Source: Phylloscopus collybita
Lineage: Eukaryota; Chordata; Aves; Passeriformes; Phylloscopidae
Reading direction: 5' to 3'
Assembly (NCBI GenBank): GCA_027886175.1
Contig: JAJNNQ010000018.1
Coordinates: 14,861,001-14,925,000, forward strand
DNA: 64,000 nucleotides
Shown: piece by piece, positions 38,164-50,937 of the stretch
Layout of the letters: each line of letters starts with the position of its first letter
Position numbering within the stretch: the stretch's first letter is position 1
Position numbers and translations under genes: made by a program
Notes under the pieces: generated by a model
The model's database searches: none
Seen by the model: only the letters and a program-made list of their open reading frames with translations
Told to the model about the DNA's origin: nothing

Positions 38164-40996
38164 TCTAAGAAAATAAGTAGGCAGCTCATGTTCTGACTGA
38201 GAAGGAGTGCAGGAAGTCAAGACCCACACAGCAGAATGATGAATGACCAGAAAATACATTCTGATAACTTTGACCCTGTATCAATGTAACACAGGATAGT
38301 TTCCATACCAAAATTGAACTCTTAGGTAGAAAACAGGGGAAAAAAGTAATTGGCTTTTGTGAAAGTGGCCAATTTTAGCAGACAGCAATTGTTTCTGGTA
38401 TGTAAATCTGTTTCTCTCTCCAGATAACAAGGAAAACAATTACTCACAGAGAGAATGCTTTTAAGCATATATCTTTGGAAGGATAGCTCTCAAGAATAGC
38501 TTATTGCATTCAGTCTTGGTGGTGAGAGAAGCTAATTATTTCCATCAGGAATCTGTAGAATAATAAACTAACTTCTCATCTAGCAACAAGCTTTAGAAAT
38601 TCAATTGAGTATTAAAAATAGAAAGCAATTTATGTTTTATTCAATTGCACACAATAATCTTGAGATAATTCTGACTTTAAGATTATTTTGCACATAGCTC
38701 CTCTGGATACAGAAGTTGTGCAAAGATACTTGGAGACTGACTTCCACCAGAGAAAAGACTGGCAAATACAGAACAGGTTGGAGCAGAGGCAGACTCCCCT
38801 TCAGTTCTTCTTGCTGCTTACAAACAGAAAAATGCATAAGCTCATATCTCAGCTACTGCAATATTCAAGGTATATTTGGGCAAAGGAAAGTCTGCTGGGC
38901 ACTTAGTTCAGCTGCTCTGGAAGACTGTTAAGCTCAAAGACAACTGTGAAAGAGTTGCACACAATCTCCAGGGTGCAGCTCTCAAGCAAGCTTCATGAGG
39001 AATAAATTTCTTTGCACAAGTGCAATGTGTTCTGTGTTTTAACAAACGGAAAAACTTTTGTTTCACCACTTACTTTAAGGATGCTGGCCACCTTTGATGC
39101 AGTGAGGTGTGCCATGTGTCCTTAACTTTCACTGCATGATCACGTAAGGAATTTTTTTCCCCTTGCTTTGTTTTTTTAAGCTTTACTAATAAAGAAAAAA
39201 AGCCACACCCAAAGACTACAGAGTCAAACACAGACACAGGCAGGCAGGCTTTACATCTCAAAAAGTGTTACTGAAACACAGTTATACTGAGTCCCTGCAG
39301 CACTCACCACTGTTGTTGAGCTTGTGTTGACCAAAGCACAATGTATTTCTTGCCTTGTGGTCTACTACCCTGCATCCATAATGCATTTATTTGTGGATCA
39401 GGACTTTTGACTATCACAGCAGCTCAAAGGCAAAGCTGTAAAATAGCTGCTACATCAGCCTCCTCAAGTTTCTTTGATTATGTAGTTGCTTTTTTTCCTG
39501 TAGTAAAAATGCATTGAAGAGTTTGAAGAAACAGCCACACGGTTTGGTTTTAAGTTAATTCCTTCTCTATATGGATTCACAGCTCTTAGCACTTAGGAAA
39601 GGGTTATTGAGACACTTCACTGCAGGAAAGGAGGGCTTGTGCTGCAGACAGACATTATTAGATGTGGGCAAATGTAGCATAAGGAACGCTACACTCTACA
39701 CTAGAAAAAAACCTTGTGTTGGTTATGTTCCTAACCTTAGTTTTTCAGTAAAAGAGAATCCCTCATGGATGTCAGGGAACAACAAATCTATGAATGCACT
39801 AGAAAAGTTTGTGTGGTGGGTTTTGGTTTTTGTTTTTATTTTTTGTTGCTGCTTTAAAAGGCACAAATGCTGTTCCATTATGATTTGTTTTAAACAGTAT
39901 TTGACTAGATAGCTGGCTGGTAAAAAAAAAGCATTGCACCACCTGAAAATGCTTCTTCTTTTCTTCCCAGTACCAATTTTTTGTGCAGTTAAGAGCACGT
40001 GGTGTTGGAGTGAAGAACATACGAGAACCTAAAGACACCTTAAAGACATTTTAGACACCTTCTGCCAGTGGATTCAGTCCAAGGAGAGAAGAGGATGTAA
40101 GGGGCAGCTAGTTTTTCCTCACCTTTCTATTAAGAGTTTCTGCTGATCTGTATGCCCCATTACAAGGCATTTAACAAAAATAAGCCTTGAGTTAATTTCA
40201 CACAAAACTTACTCAAATTACTCTAGAAAGTATCCCTTAACACCAGGAGGTCATTAAAGCAATGCTTGAATTCAGATGCTGTCACATTGCTGAATCCCAC
40301 ATTTTAAGTTACACACTTAAAATGTAATTTAAATAAACATTGAGGATTCAAAAATCCAACACCATCTACTTAGCTCATTTAGCCCACCCTTCATGCTTAT
40401 CCATTAGCAATTAAGACAAGATACCACAGTGACTAAAAGAGATTTCACAGGTTTTATAAGCAACTGCATTTTCTTTCAGTACTACTGTATTTTATCATGT
40501 ATTTTCAATTCAAATGAGGCGAATTTGAGACCAAATGTGTTTCAAATTCATTCTACTGTACTGGAGCATTTTGTTCTGCTCCTTAAGTAGTATCAAAGGA
40601 CTCTGCAGTTATCCCAGTTCCTGTCTATCAATTAAATAATTGCAGAAGTCCAGAATTTTCTCTACATGCTTTGGATTGCAGCCAACACAATGTCCACTTG
40701 TTTCTGATGAGCAGCATACATTTATATCTAGAAAAAAATTTCTTCGATGAAAAGGGGAGCAACATTTTCTTGCATTGCTTAGTCTGATTTCTTTTTTGTA
40801 CAGCAGACAGAAATAAATCTTTAGAGCTGGAGGAGAATAAATTTGGACATAAACAACAGCCCTCAAAGTAACTAGAGAGCAAATAACACTCCAGATGCAA
40901 ATGGGGATGAGAGATGCACAAAACTAGAGGGAGAGTGATCCTACACAAGACAAAGTTTAATAAAGGATGTTTCAGCATAGCTGGAAAGATTAAGTG

Positions 40997-41014
40997 GAAA
41001 GAAAGAAAGAAAGA
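40997..41014 (+). repeat. (GAAA)n microsatellite
   Basis: About four and a half GAAA units. Confidence 0.8.
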
Positions 41015-41593
41015 CCTTACTAAAAACTACCCCCTGATAATGATTCCAATCATGCATATAAACATGCTTTTAATTTTAACACTATAGCATTTCAAGTGTT
41101 TCACAAATTGTGAAATTTAACAAGAGCTATCATGCTTTAGGCTGAATGTGTTTTGGTTTTGCCTAGATTACTGAGCCAAACACAATGAGTTTCAACTCAA
41201 TGCAGCATTCATGTGCTAACATTTTCCCTGGTTAATATTTTCTTATGTACGGAAGGACAATCAGTGGGAAGTGATTAAACAAACCAATTATTTATCTGCT
41301 ACATTTGACTGCTTCTCTTCACCCTTCAGGAAATACACCAAGTGTGATGCAACATCTCCCTCGTGAAATATCTCAGTCATTGCTGCATGCACACTTCTCC
41401 CATCTGGCTCAGCCAAAGGAGAGTGAATGTCACCAAACTGCTGCCTTCATGTATGGACTTGACAACTGTTGTCTTGAAACCATTTAAGACTTCAGGAAGT
41501 GGTATCACAGTATGTTTGGATTTTACTCAACAGAAGCAACAAGCTTTGCAACAGGAAATCACACCATGTCAAAGTATTTATATGTTGGAACAT

Positions 41594-41804
41594 AAATCAT
41601 TAAAGTTGGAAAATACCCTTACGATCACCAAGCCCAACTGCCAACCCCACATCACCACCACAATCACAGTTAAACCATGGCTCAAGTGCCAAATCCACAC
41701 TTCTTTTGAACACCTCCAGGAATGGTGACTCCACCACTTCCATGGGCTGCCTGTTCCATGCTTGACAATCCTTTCTGTGAAAAAAAAATCCTGATATCTA
41801 ATGT
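41594..41804 (-). mobile_element. CR1 LINE fragment, 3' end, minus strand
   Basis: The plus strand carries AAATCATTAAAGTTGGAAAA, CGATCACCAAGCCCAACTGC, GAATGGTGACTCCACCACTT and GGCTGCCTGTTCCATGCTTG, ending near CCTGATATCTAATG. This is the reversed CR1 3' UTR and the extreme end of ORF2. It is about 210 bp, truncated and old. Confidence 0.88.
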
Positions 41805-43278
41805 TTCTACCAACAGAGTTTCAGAAATATCATTTCGGTCTATACAAAATAGTGAAGACAAAAATTCTAAAAATTGCTAATAAAAAATACATTTGTATTT
41901 TGCCACACACTGGAACATGAAACATATAAGAAGAAGGAGTCCTGATAAGTTCAGTTTTACAGCTGAGGCTTTAGACTTATGAATATTATCAGGCAACTGA
42001 TATGACCTTCAACTCTTATACAAGATGCTGCTAAAACAAACTGTTCTTGCTTAGGCAGTCAGAGGAGAAGCCTGCCTGGAAACACAAACAATTCTAGAAA
42101 TAAATGCTGGTGAAGCAATATTCTTAACAGATTGGTATAAATATAGTAACACATCACTCTTCCAGAGAGCAAGCTGGGGACCATAGAATTGCAGAGCAGC
42201 ATCCCTGCCAGAAAGATCAGGGAACTGCTCCCACGTTGTCCTGTTGGTAACTCTCACTCCCTGGCCTATTTTAAATCATGTCTGAATATTATTCTAACAT
42301 TAGTGTTACTACTAAAGCCACAGAGATTTAATTTACTGGCAGCAGGGAGAGAAAAAAAAAAAAGGCTAAAAATATTAAGACAACATAAGGCCAGATTCTG
42401 ATTGGAGCTATACTGAACACATGCATTAACCCCAGTGACTTCAGCGTAATTGCACAAGGTTGCTAAAATTAGCATCATGCCCATAGCACCGAGCAAATTA
42501 GAAATGCATAGAAACAGATGAAAGGAGAGACAGCAAATGAGAGCAACAAGACACTCCTCCTGTGAAGTCCTTGCTGTGTTGCTGACAAGAAAAAGGAATT
42601 TGGGAGAAAAACCCATTTCATCCCAACTTCTCCCCGGGAACCCGAGCAGGAGGATGCTGGGGTGGAAGGTACTTAACAAGAGAGGGAGGTGTAGTGGAGA
42701 GCTCAGGAAGCCTTTCAAAAGGAAAGACAGGGAGTTTGCCTGCCAGGCAGGTTTTTGCAAGATCTCATAATTCTATTTATAACACCACATGCCATGTTAC
42801 ATTACATCACACCACAGCAGATGCACACCACATGCAACAAAACGCATTAGAAACACTGTGGGTTCTCTCCAGAATAAATGCCCACAGCTTGCAGTAGCAG
42901 CTTAAAGGCAAGTTTTCCAGGAAGGATTTGAAATTCCTTGGCAAAAATTTGTAACCTACAGAGTTAACTTTCACATTCTGCCAGCTCAGCACTTGAGAAC
43001 TCAGAGTATCTATCAACACCCTCCTGTTTTACATCCTCACGATTTTAATTTGTTCAGGGTTTACTCTTGCCTTTTCCTCCAAGAACAAACTGCAGTGTAG
43101 TTTTTCTTACATTTAATTGAGTTTTATTCCTTTATCTATTCAGAAGCTCATTCAGGCATCCTGTTTCATGCCATTAGAGCAAACAGTCACCGGTAACACT
43201 GCAGCAAACCTGGGATGTCCCAGATGTTCTGGGATAATCCACAGGCTTCACTGCATTCAGGATGGTGACTGGACATAA
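41805..43278. other. Unique non-coding DNA
   Basis: Nothing recognised. A frame of 164 codons on minus (42266-42760) overlaps a plus-strand frame of 77 codons. Neither shows a known domain. Confidence 0.4.
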
Positions 43279-43387
43279 TTCTGGACAGCTCTATCTAGCC
43301 AGACCTCATTTTAAGTGAGGGTTGTATTGGAGTTGATGACCTCTGGAGGTCCCTTCCAGACTGAATTAAGGTTTTATGATTCTCAAT
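43279..43387 (+). mobile_element. Old CR1-like 3' end
   Basis: ATTCTGGACAGCTCTATCTA followed by GAGTTGATGACCTCTGGAGG and TCCCTTCCAGACTGAATTAA, then TTTTATGATTCTCAATG, a decayed octamer tail. This matches the older CR1-X-type 3' end by eye. About 110 bp. Confidence 0.7.
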
Positions 43388-44275
43388 GTATTTCCTAGTG
43401 ATGTAGGTACTATTTGCCACTAACATAAAAACCATGTGTGTCACCTAAGTTATTTACAGTATTTGCTTTGCTTTGATTTATTGGGTTCAGAGTTCTCTTA
43501 AAGTAGAACAGGCAACACTAGCTGATTGACTTGAACAAGTGTTTGCTCTTCACAGAAGCACACTGAAAAAACAAGTCCAGCAGTTCATTTCAACTTCTGA
43601 AAGCTGCAAATATCAATTGTAAAACAGCAAGATGAGAATTTTTATGAAGGCAGGGAACAATTGCAAAAAATGCATCCCATTGGTATAGAAGTGAGATGAG
43701 ATCAGGATCAACAACTGAAGGAGAGAGGTGCCATTTCCTTCTAGGGCCTATTCAGATATAGACAGCTCTGCACTGGGGCCAGTTATGTCCCTAGACAAAA
43801 TGGAAGATAAACATGCAGTTAAAAAAATTATCACTTTGAAATCCCTAGGACATTATGCACGAAAATCCTTATTAAATGTGTATTACCATGTTTTGAGAAA
43901 AGGACTATGTGAACACACACAGTGTGTTCATTGTGTCTTCACATTAGTAGTGAAGTTCATAATGTCTTCAATTAATTGAAGACTGCATCACAGCAAATGT
44001 GCACAGTGGCACGGAAGAAAGATTACAAAGGACACTCTCAGTTGTTATTCCCCACATTTTATAAGCTTGATGTTGTAAATGTTAGCCTTGTTTGTGTTTG
44101 GTTGTTGTTGGTGGTGTTTGTTTACTACAACATTTTTTACAGAAATATTATTTTCTGTAGCACATCAGAGCTCATCCCTAAGCAGGGTCTCCATTTCACT
44201 TGAGATGAAAAATATGGAAGTAGTAGTTTTGGCATGAATTTAGCAAGTGACATAAGGTTGCTAATACTGCAACAT
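43388..44275. other. Unique non-coding DNA
   Basis: Nothing recognised. It ends in the AACAT target-site copy (44271-44275) of the solo LTR. Confidence 0.4.
44271..44275 (+). repeat. 5' target-site duplication of the solo LTR
   Basis: AACAT, identical to 44861-44865. Confidence 0.85.
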
Positions 44276-44860
44276 TGTCCTGGTTTGGGACAAATTTGGA
44301 ATGGAGCTTCCAAAGGGATGATTCCAAAGGGCAAAATTCAGTGGCACCTGTTCGGGAGAAAAAACCTCCTTCTAGAGAAGTGGAAAAAATGTTTATTTAA
44401 CAAGCAAAGTACTCACAAACACGAAAAAAAAGGAGAATAATATTAAGCAATGGAACCTCTCCTTGTTCTGAAGAGATGGCAAATTCAGGAAGTCCTTCTC
44501 TCTCTGGGGTCAGGTCCACTGTCCCGGCTGCAGCACAGCCTGGGGGGCCCCCGGATGACAATCCTGGTGTTCCTGGACCGAACAACACCTGAACACTTCC
44601 AAAACACTTCTCACCTCAGCTAGCAAGAAAAAACAATCCCAATTAAAAGCAGAGGAGAGCTCTGTCCTGCTGTTGTGCTGCGGACAGCACAGTCTGTGAG
44701 AGAGAATGCGAGGGAGCGAGTGCAGTGTCTGCAAACAAACTGCAGCTGCTTCTTTCCTCCCTTCGCTCTCAGAACCAGTCTGAAAGGTGCAGAACTCAAT
44801 ATCCAGCATAAACAGGACAGACCACTGGGGATACAAGCATCATAAAGTCACCCCAGGACA
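44276..44860 (-). mobile_element. Solo LTR of an ERVL-type endogenous retrovirus
   Basis: A 585-bp element bounded by TGTCCTGG (44276) and CCAGGACA (ending 44860), an 8-bp perfect terminal inverted repeat with the TG...CA ends of LTRs, and flanked by a perfect 5-bp direct repeat AACAT (44271-44275 and 44861-44865). On the minus strand it starts TGTCCTGGGGTGACTTTATG and carries an AATAAA signal (plus 44392-44397) towards its 3' end, as expected for the U3-R-U5 order. Five-base duplications are usual for class III (ERVL) insertions. No internal viral sequence is present on either side, so it arose by recombination between two LTRs. The family name is inferred from memory of songbird LTRs. Confidence 0.88.
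44392..44397 (-). terminator. LTR polyadenylation signal
   Basis: TTTATT on plus, AATAAA on minus, lying in the 3' fifth of the LTR read on the minus strand. It sets the LTR orientation. Confidence 0.7.
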
Positions 44861-44865
44861 AACAT
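44861..44865 (+). repeat. 3' target-site duplication of the solo LTR
   Basis: AACAT, identical to 44271-44275. Confidence 0.85.
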
Positions 44866-45104
44866 GAAGAAAATTTTAATTAGAATTAAGTAAAAGCAAG
44901 CAAGACAAAAGTTATGCAAGGAAAAACAAACAAACAGGTTTTAGAGATATTTTGGAAAAAGCAGCCAGCATGATTTCATTCTGGTATTTTCAGAACATGT
45001 GGTATTATCTGTATTTGCTCTGGTGAGTCAGGTAGCCAACCACCAGCCTCAATTCTCGGTGCCTATTTAGTGTCTGAGATAAGCAGTGTTTAGTGTGCAG
45101 TGTT

Positions 45105-45235
45105 TGTTGATTCTAAGCATAAAAGGATCTCATCCCTCCACTCCAGTTAATAGGATTATATATGCCAGGCAATTTGTGGTGTGTCAAATGCCACATTGAA
45201 ATCTTTACTGAAGTAAATGTTTAGTCTCCAGATTT
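45105..45235 (-). mobile_element. Possible ancient CR1/L3-like fragment
   Basis: TTTGTGGTGTGTCAAATGCC and ATTGAAATCTTTACTGAAGT resemble the minus-strand version of a stretch near the CR1 ORF2 end, heavily diverged. No terminus is visible. Weak call by eye only. Confidence 0.3.
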
Positions 45236-47825
45236 TGAGTCACAATCATAGATAGTTCTTGCCCAGAGCTTGTCTTATGGAAAAAAAATAAGTAATATCT
45301 TAGGCTACCAACAGAGCAAGTGAAGGTAGGTGTTTAATCAGTTTTAAAATGAAACCATCTAAAGCTATACCTGCTTACATTTTATCTTGCCCAAAAGTGT
45401 ATCCAAAGAAAATAAATGGTGTCCCATGACAACAGACAGGGTCATGACAGCTTTTGTGAGGAACTGCCCTGGCTCAATGCCAATTGCCTGGACCTTTCCA
45501 TCATATCAGACCTAATACTACAAGTTCACTGGAGTGGAAGAGCCCCAAGGAAGCAATGATTCATTTCTGGGAAAGCATTAGACAATAGTGGAAAGTCAGA
45601 AAAGGGTATTGGGTCAAGACTGATGCTTCCCCTTTCTCCAGCTCCCCACACCTTACAAGTGTTTTGGAAGAAGACATGGGAGTGTTCCAGACTAAAGGCA
45701 ACAGTTTGAATCTTGCTGGTTCTCTGTTTTTTGTGCAATAAACGTTACAGCAATTTTCAGCCATTTAAAGAGGGTATTCAGGATCCTAAATTACTGCCTG
45801 TGTTTGCTTTCACATCAGTACTTAAACTTGACAAAGACTCTTCCAGAAAAGATAAAACTATAATCTTCAAGCAGGGATGAAGGAGATTGCGTATGTACCT
45901 ATTGCATTTTTAGAGCTCCACTCTTACTTCACTGATAGGTGGATGAATGAGGATGCCTCCTGCCTCTTCCAATACCAATTTCACCCCAAGCACACACTTC
46001 ACCCTGCAAGCATGGACCAGTGACAGAGTGGTGCCCAGCAAGGCTTCTCATCCCTCTTGCTTTCTGTGCACTTCTCTCTGAAACAGGGTCCTGCAGACAG
46101 AGCACTGAGCATGCCTGACCTGCTTCCTGCAGGCTGACCCACTGTCACACTAACTCACTGCTGAAATTCATAACAAGCTAAAGAGACCACGAGCAACACC
46201 AGAGCACTACTTCTTGGCTCACAAAGTTGGGTTCCTGCAGAACAGTGAAATTCGCCTGTAAATGGTTGTGGGGGGTTCTTGTTTTCAATGTTCAAGGGAA
46301 AGGGAGTGTCCAGCAAAACACAATACAGTTCCCTACTGGCTATATTTTTTCTTAGTTTAAAAAATTAAGTAGGATTGCTTCTCTTTAATCTCATCACCAT
46401 CCACAAAAACTTGCTTGCAGCAAAATGCCCTGCAAATTCTCATGTGTTTCTCTGTTTACATTCCTCTTATTCAGCCACATGTAGTCCTTCCACTAAGACT
46501 TGTCTAGAGGTAAATCAGAAGTTTGTTCGCTTCTAAAACACTGGCTGAAGCTTCTATCCAGAAATCTCACTTTAAAAAAAGACAAGTAATTGACTTACCA
46601 ATCACTATTTTAAAAAAAGCAGTGTAGATAAACAGAATGACATACGATATTTCCTTCTCAAACTATAATATTAATTTCACAACACTTTCATCTCAATAGT
46701 TAAGAGATCTAGCAACTTAATCCAATTTTTCATTTTCATAGCATCTTTTAAAATAACACTGTACTTATAGTTTTAGGTTGCTGAGTCTTGCAGGATGGAG
46801 ATGCTTGAAGTAGATGGCCACCAGTCTGGTGAGAGGAGCCTCTTCAGACCCAGGAGCCATTTCTGGTTCACCAGCAGCCTCTGCTCTGGCACCAAAAGCA
46901 GTACAGCCCTAAGGGATGGAGGAAAGTCCTGAAGGGCCTCCACCACACAAAATCTCTGCAGAAAGCCTCCTACCTCCAACTACTTTAAGGTTCTAACTAT
47001 TTTGCTCTGATAAAGGCAGCTACTGCTGCATGTTTAAATAACAACTGATCTCACACACATGAGCTCAGCTAGTCTAGACTTCACACGCTCACAGCTCCTT
47101 ACTCTGTAGCTCACTGCTTTCAGCCAGGCAGAGCTGCTTCTCAAGCACAATAAAACAGCATACTTAAAATGCACATTTCCAGCCTGCCAGACACTCCCTG
47201 TCTCTTCCCTTGCCCTTTCTCCATGACATCCCTTAGACCATCTCCCACACAGGCTCCTCTTCCATGGGGGGACCTGACAGAAGGAACACTCTGCTTGCTT
47301 TCAGCCTGAATCATCAGGTTTGAACAGGGCTCTGGGGCCTTGTACTGTTGCTTTCATACCCTTCCTCCACACACGTGAAAGGAGGACAGCATACAGCCTG
47401 CTGTCCAAATGGAGGGAGAAAGTAACAAAGCCAGTCTCTGCAGTGAAGCTCACCAGCAAAACTCTGACATCAGAAGAAAGAGCTGGAAGGTGTCTTGTGT
47501 ACGGGCTCTCAAAAATCATCCACCTGCTAGACAAGCCTAAAGCAACCACCTACTTCACTCCCATATATGATATGACAAGAAACTGATAAATCTGTTGTTG
47601 CTGAGGTCAGTGATTTTGCCTGAGCTCTCTCCCTCTCATGGGATCCTTGTACAACTGGTGGAAGCCTTCTTATCATTGCTATGTCTGTCTTGGCAGAGGC
47701 TACCAGGAGAAATCATTGGACTGTTTATTTTGACAGAAATCCAGTTTGCTACTGCTTATGTTTAACAGGTGCCAAGATTTGCATTTCTATCAGACAGCTT
47801 GAAGTGACAATGAGTCAGAAATACA

Positions 47826-47826
<1 letters not shown>
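45236..47826. other. Unique non-coding DNA
   Basis: About 2.6 kb of mixed composition. Nothing recognised, and no frame above 88 codons. Confidence 0.4.

Positions 47827-47874
<48 letters not shown>
47827..47874 (+). repeat. Uninterrupted 48-nt poly(A) run
   Basis: Forty-eight consecutive A residues between ATACAC and GTCAAAGAATC. It is the longest homopolymer in the window. No target-site duplication matching GTCAAAGAATC was found upstream, so a processed retrocopy is not supported. A run this long is probably highly length-polymorphic, and the assembled length may be imprecise. Confidence 0.9.
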
Positions 47875-47877
<3 letters not shown>

Positions 47878-50413
47878 AAAGAATCAACACAGCCTAAATC
47901 TACATCTACAAGGTCCTGAAGTGGAAATTTAAAACTTTTGTTCATATTATTATTCTTGCACAACAGAATTGGCTTAGCTGATTCTCACTGACCACAAATT
48001 AATTTATACTATATGTAAGTGAACTCCTACATTATTTTTAGTTATTGCAAATGCCACAGAAATTTTAATGGCAGTAGCTCTTTGGGGAAAATGTTGAGAC
48101 AAATAAGATTTTAATTTTTTTAAGGTATCATTCACAGCTGGAAAAAGAATATACCAAATGTTTTAACACATCTTTGCCAGTCAATGGGTAAGCTGTGACA
48201 AGGTAAGAGAACAGGCCACTTAAGTTGTTGGAATGCTTTTTCCTCTGATCAAACCCAGCTACATCTTTGTCAGTGGCAATATTTTTCCCCAGCAGCACCT
48301 ACAGGTACAGATGTAATTCAATCCTGAGTCTCCCCTTCACAGTAATTCCTCTTCAATAACTTCCCAACAACTGTGCCCTGTCTCATGTGCAGCACAGGCA
48401 GAGCAAGGGCTGGGTGTTCACAGGGAACACCCCTGCAAAGGCAGAGCTGAGGGAGAGCTTTGCCTGCCACGGCGTGTTTGGCCTCTGGTCAGGGAGAAGT
48501 GGCCACAGGCACAAACCCAGTGAACTGCACGGAGCAGTGACTAATAGCAAGCTAAACTCAAGCTAGGAAATATTTCGCATGACTAAGTACTACTTCAGTA
48601 GGAAAATAAACCTTTATCCAGAACCACCCAAAAACACTTGTCTCCAGTATAATGTGGCTACTATCTTCAGTACAAAGAGAGAAAGGAATATTACCCCCAT
48701 TTTGGGACCCAGTCAAGGTGTCAGTACTTGACAAAGTCCTGTTTGCCAGTGAAGTTGCGTGCACCTGTCACACGTGCAAAATAAAAAATACATAAGGTTT
48801 GATCTTTTTAATTGAAGCTGATACGATTAACCTTGTGCAAGTGTGAAATAAAAAGCCTGCACACACTTGGTTGACAGATGGTAACCTTAGGAAGCAGCAC
48901 TTCAGCTGGAAATCTGAGCCAGCATTCAGGGAGATGAGCTACACAGAGACAGACCATTGGTCACATGGAAAATTCACAGGCAAGGAGAGGAACCAGCATA
49001 AATTTCTCACATCTTCAGTCATTATTCTAACTATATGGTCTCAGCTTCAGGTTTGAAGGCACCTTTTAAACAATTATGGCACTGGCAGATTTTATTACAT
49101 TGTTTATTACTCTGAGAGGTTTATGTTGCACATTTTACTGAATCAGTGTTTCCAATATTGTTCTTCTGGACAGCAACTGATGTTTTCATAATCAACAATA
49201 GCTCTCAAGGTCTTTTGAAAGCATAAGTATTTATTGATACATAAAGTTATAGTTACCTACTATTTTTCACTCTTTCAGGATCCAAATATTCCAAAAGCTT
49301 TTTCTTATTTGCTAAAACACAGAACCACAATATAAGCACCAGATATATTTGTAGAATTTTGGGAATGAAGACCTTTTCATTACCTTTATGTTATCTAATT
49401 TCAGTGCATTTGTTTTAGATTTAATCCTACTGTAAACATACATGGTATGTACTTGTCCCCTGTAACAAATTATGTTTGGGATTTGGAACGGTCTAGCCTT
49501 ACAATCTCTAGCAAAACATTTGCCATTTTTTCACAAGTTCCACTCAAACCTCCTTTTATAAATTATCAACACCTGAAGGCAAAAAAAGTTCATAAACTAA
49601 GGAAGAAGTATCCTGGATGATTTTTTGCTCTGAAAGGTTGAAGTGAACATATATAGCACAGAAAATATTCAGTGTTGCAAAATAAACCTCCTAGAGGAGG
49701 GTTAGAGACCCAGGTTCCAAATACTAAACCCATGGGCATTTATGTACGAGGACCAAAAAATATATATTGATAAGCACTTGAGATGGACCATCTATTACTG
49801 GCTGTGTAAAACCTTACAACCCTACCTGCAGAGATAACAGCTTTCCACTCAGCAAACCTGCTTTGGCATTTTCATTGTTTGATGTCTTTCCTGTTTAAGC
49901 TTTAACCCAGGCCCCTGGGTATTCAGCCCAATGATCTACCACAGGAGAAATTCCAACTTGCAAAAGGGTAAACAGGCATTTAAGATGGTACATGTCAGGC
50001 ATTTCAGAAATGCTCAAAATCACCCTAGATATATTTTTAATATTGAAGTCACTATGTAATCCCACACTGACATTTTCCTCTCAGTTATTTTTAGATCTGG
50101 AGCTTTTCAGGTGAAAACAGAGGTTGCATAAGGGCTGGCAAAAGGGGATTCTTGGCTCAGTTTAAACTGAAATGTAGATTTCTTTACAAGTGCCAAGATT
50201 ACCTCTAACCTCTCACACTCTACAGTTCTCTGATGTCATAATCCTTGCTGCAATTTCTGCAGGTAACAATACATCAGAGGAATAGTCAAAAGCCACATGC
50301 TGGTGTGTTCCAGATATACACGTTGTCCCAAGTCTTTGGATCATTAAAGCAAATAGCACAAGTTAGACCAAAAAAAGATGGCTAAAGACATGAAAAGGAG
50401 ATCTAAGAATACT
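47875..50413. other. Unique non-coding DNA
   Basis: About 2.5 kb. A GC-richer patch at 48370-48540 contains no recognisable feature. The rest is AT-rich and unassigned. Confidence 0.4.
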
Positions 50414-50663
50414 GCAGCCTTTTGCTGACACATGGGTGGAGCAGAAAGATGTGGAGGAAGCAATGTTGGGGCAGTGCTGTCTTCCCCTTGGCATGCCTTT
50501 TGTAGTTGCAGTGTCCCTGGAGCTCTGGGCTTTGTGGTTTTTTGAAGCCTAACCCTAAGTGGAGCAGTAAAGGCAGCTTTTTGCTGAGGTGCCCAGCACG
50601 TATGGTGCCGAGCAGAAAGGTGTGCAGGGAGCAATCTTTGGGCAGTGGGGTGTTCTTTTTTTC
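50414..50663. repeat. Diverged tandem duplication
   Basis: Two related copies, 50414-50489 and 50573-50663, share GCAGC(C/T)TTTTGCTGA, a gap, GAGCAGAAAG(A/G)TGTG, GGAAGCAAT or GGGAGCAAT, and GGGCAGTG. The second copy is about 12 bp longer in its first half. They are separated by about 80 bp. A minus-strand frame (50344-50694) reads through both, giving repeated LLPAHLSA / LLPPHLSA and QQKAA peptide motifs, but no known protein. I cannot name the source; an old LTR or local duplication is possible. Confidence 0.65.
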
Positions 50664-50937
50664 CAGCAAAATGGACCAAAACTAACCAAATCAATACTCA
50701 TTGAAACTGCAAGATTTCTTTTCCTTGTATGAAATGAAGAATTTCATTTCATGAAAGGAAATAAAACCTCAAAGTCAGAGAACAAAGTGGAACAAACTGT
50801 TTCCACAATTAGGCACTGGTGCAATCCAAATACCAGAGTATTTGCATGTTCTGTTCTAACAAAAGACATTAAGCACATGGGAAATATTGATTATTGAACT
50901 TAAGCCATAGCTTCAGCATGAGATGGGTTTAACCTAC

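Larger units (their letters stand above)
37605..41593. other. Unique non-coding DNA
   Basis: About 4 kb. It includes an A/C-rich tract at about 38107-38163 and a short GAAA repeat at 40997-41014. No exon or known transposable element was recognised. Confidence 0.42.

Noticed and set aside
42390..42480. GCCAGATTCTGATTGG... resembling an old dispersed amniote repeat
   Set aside because: I could not recall a defined family with confidence, and no element boundary is visible.
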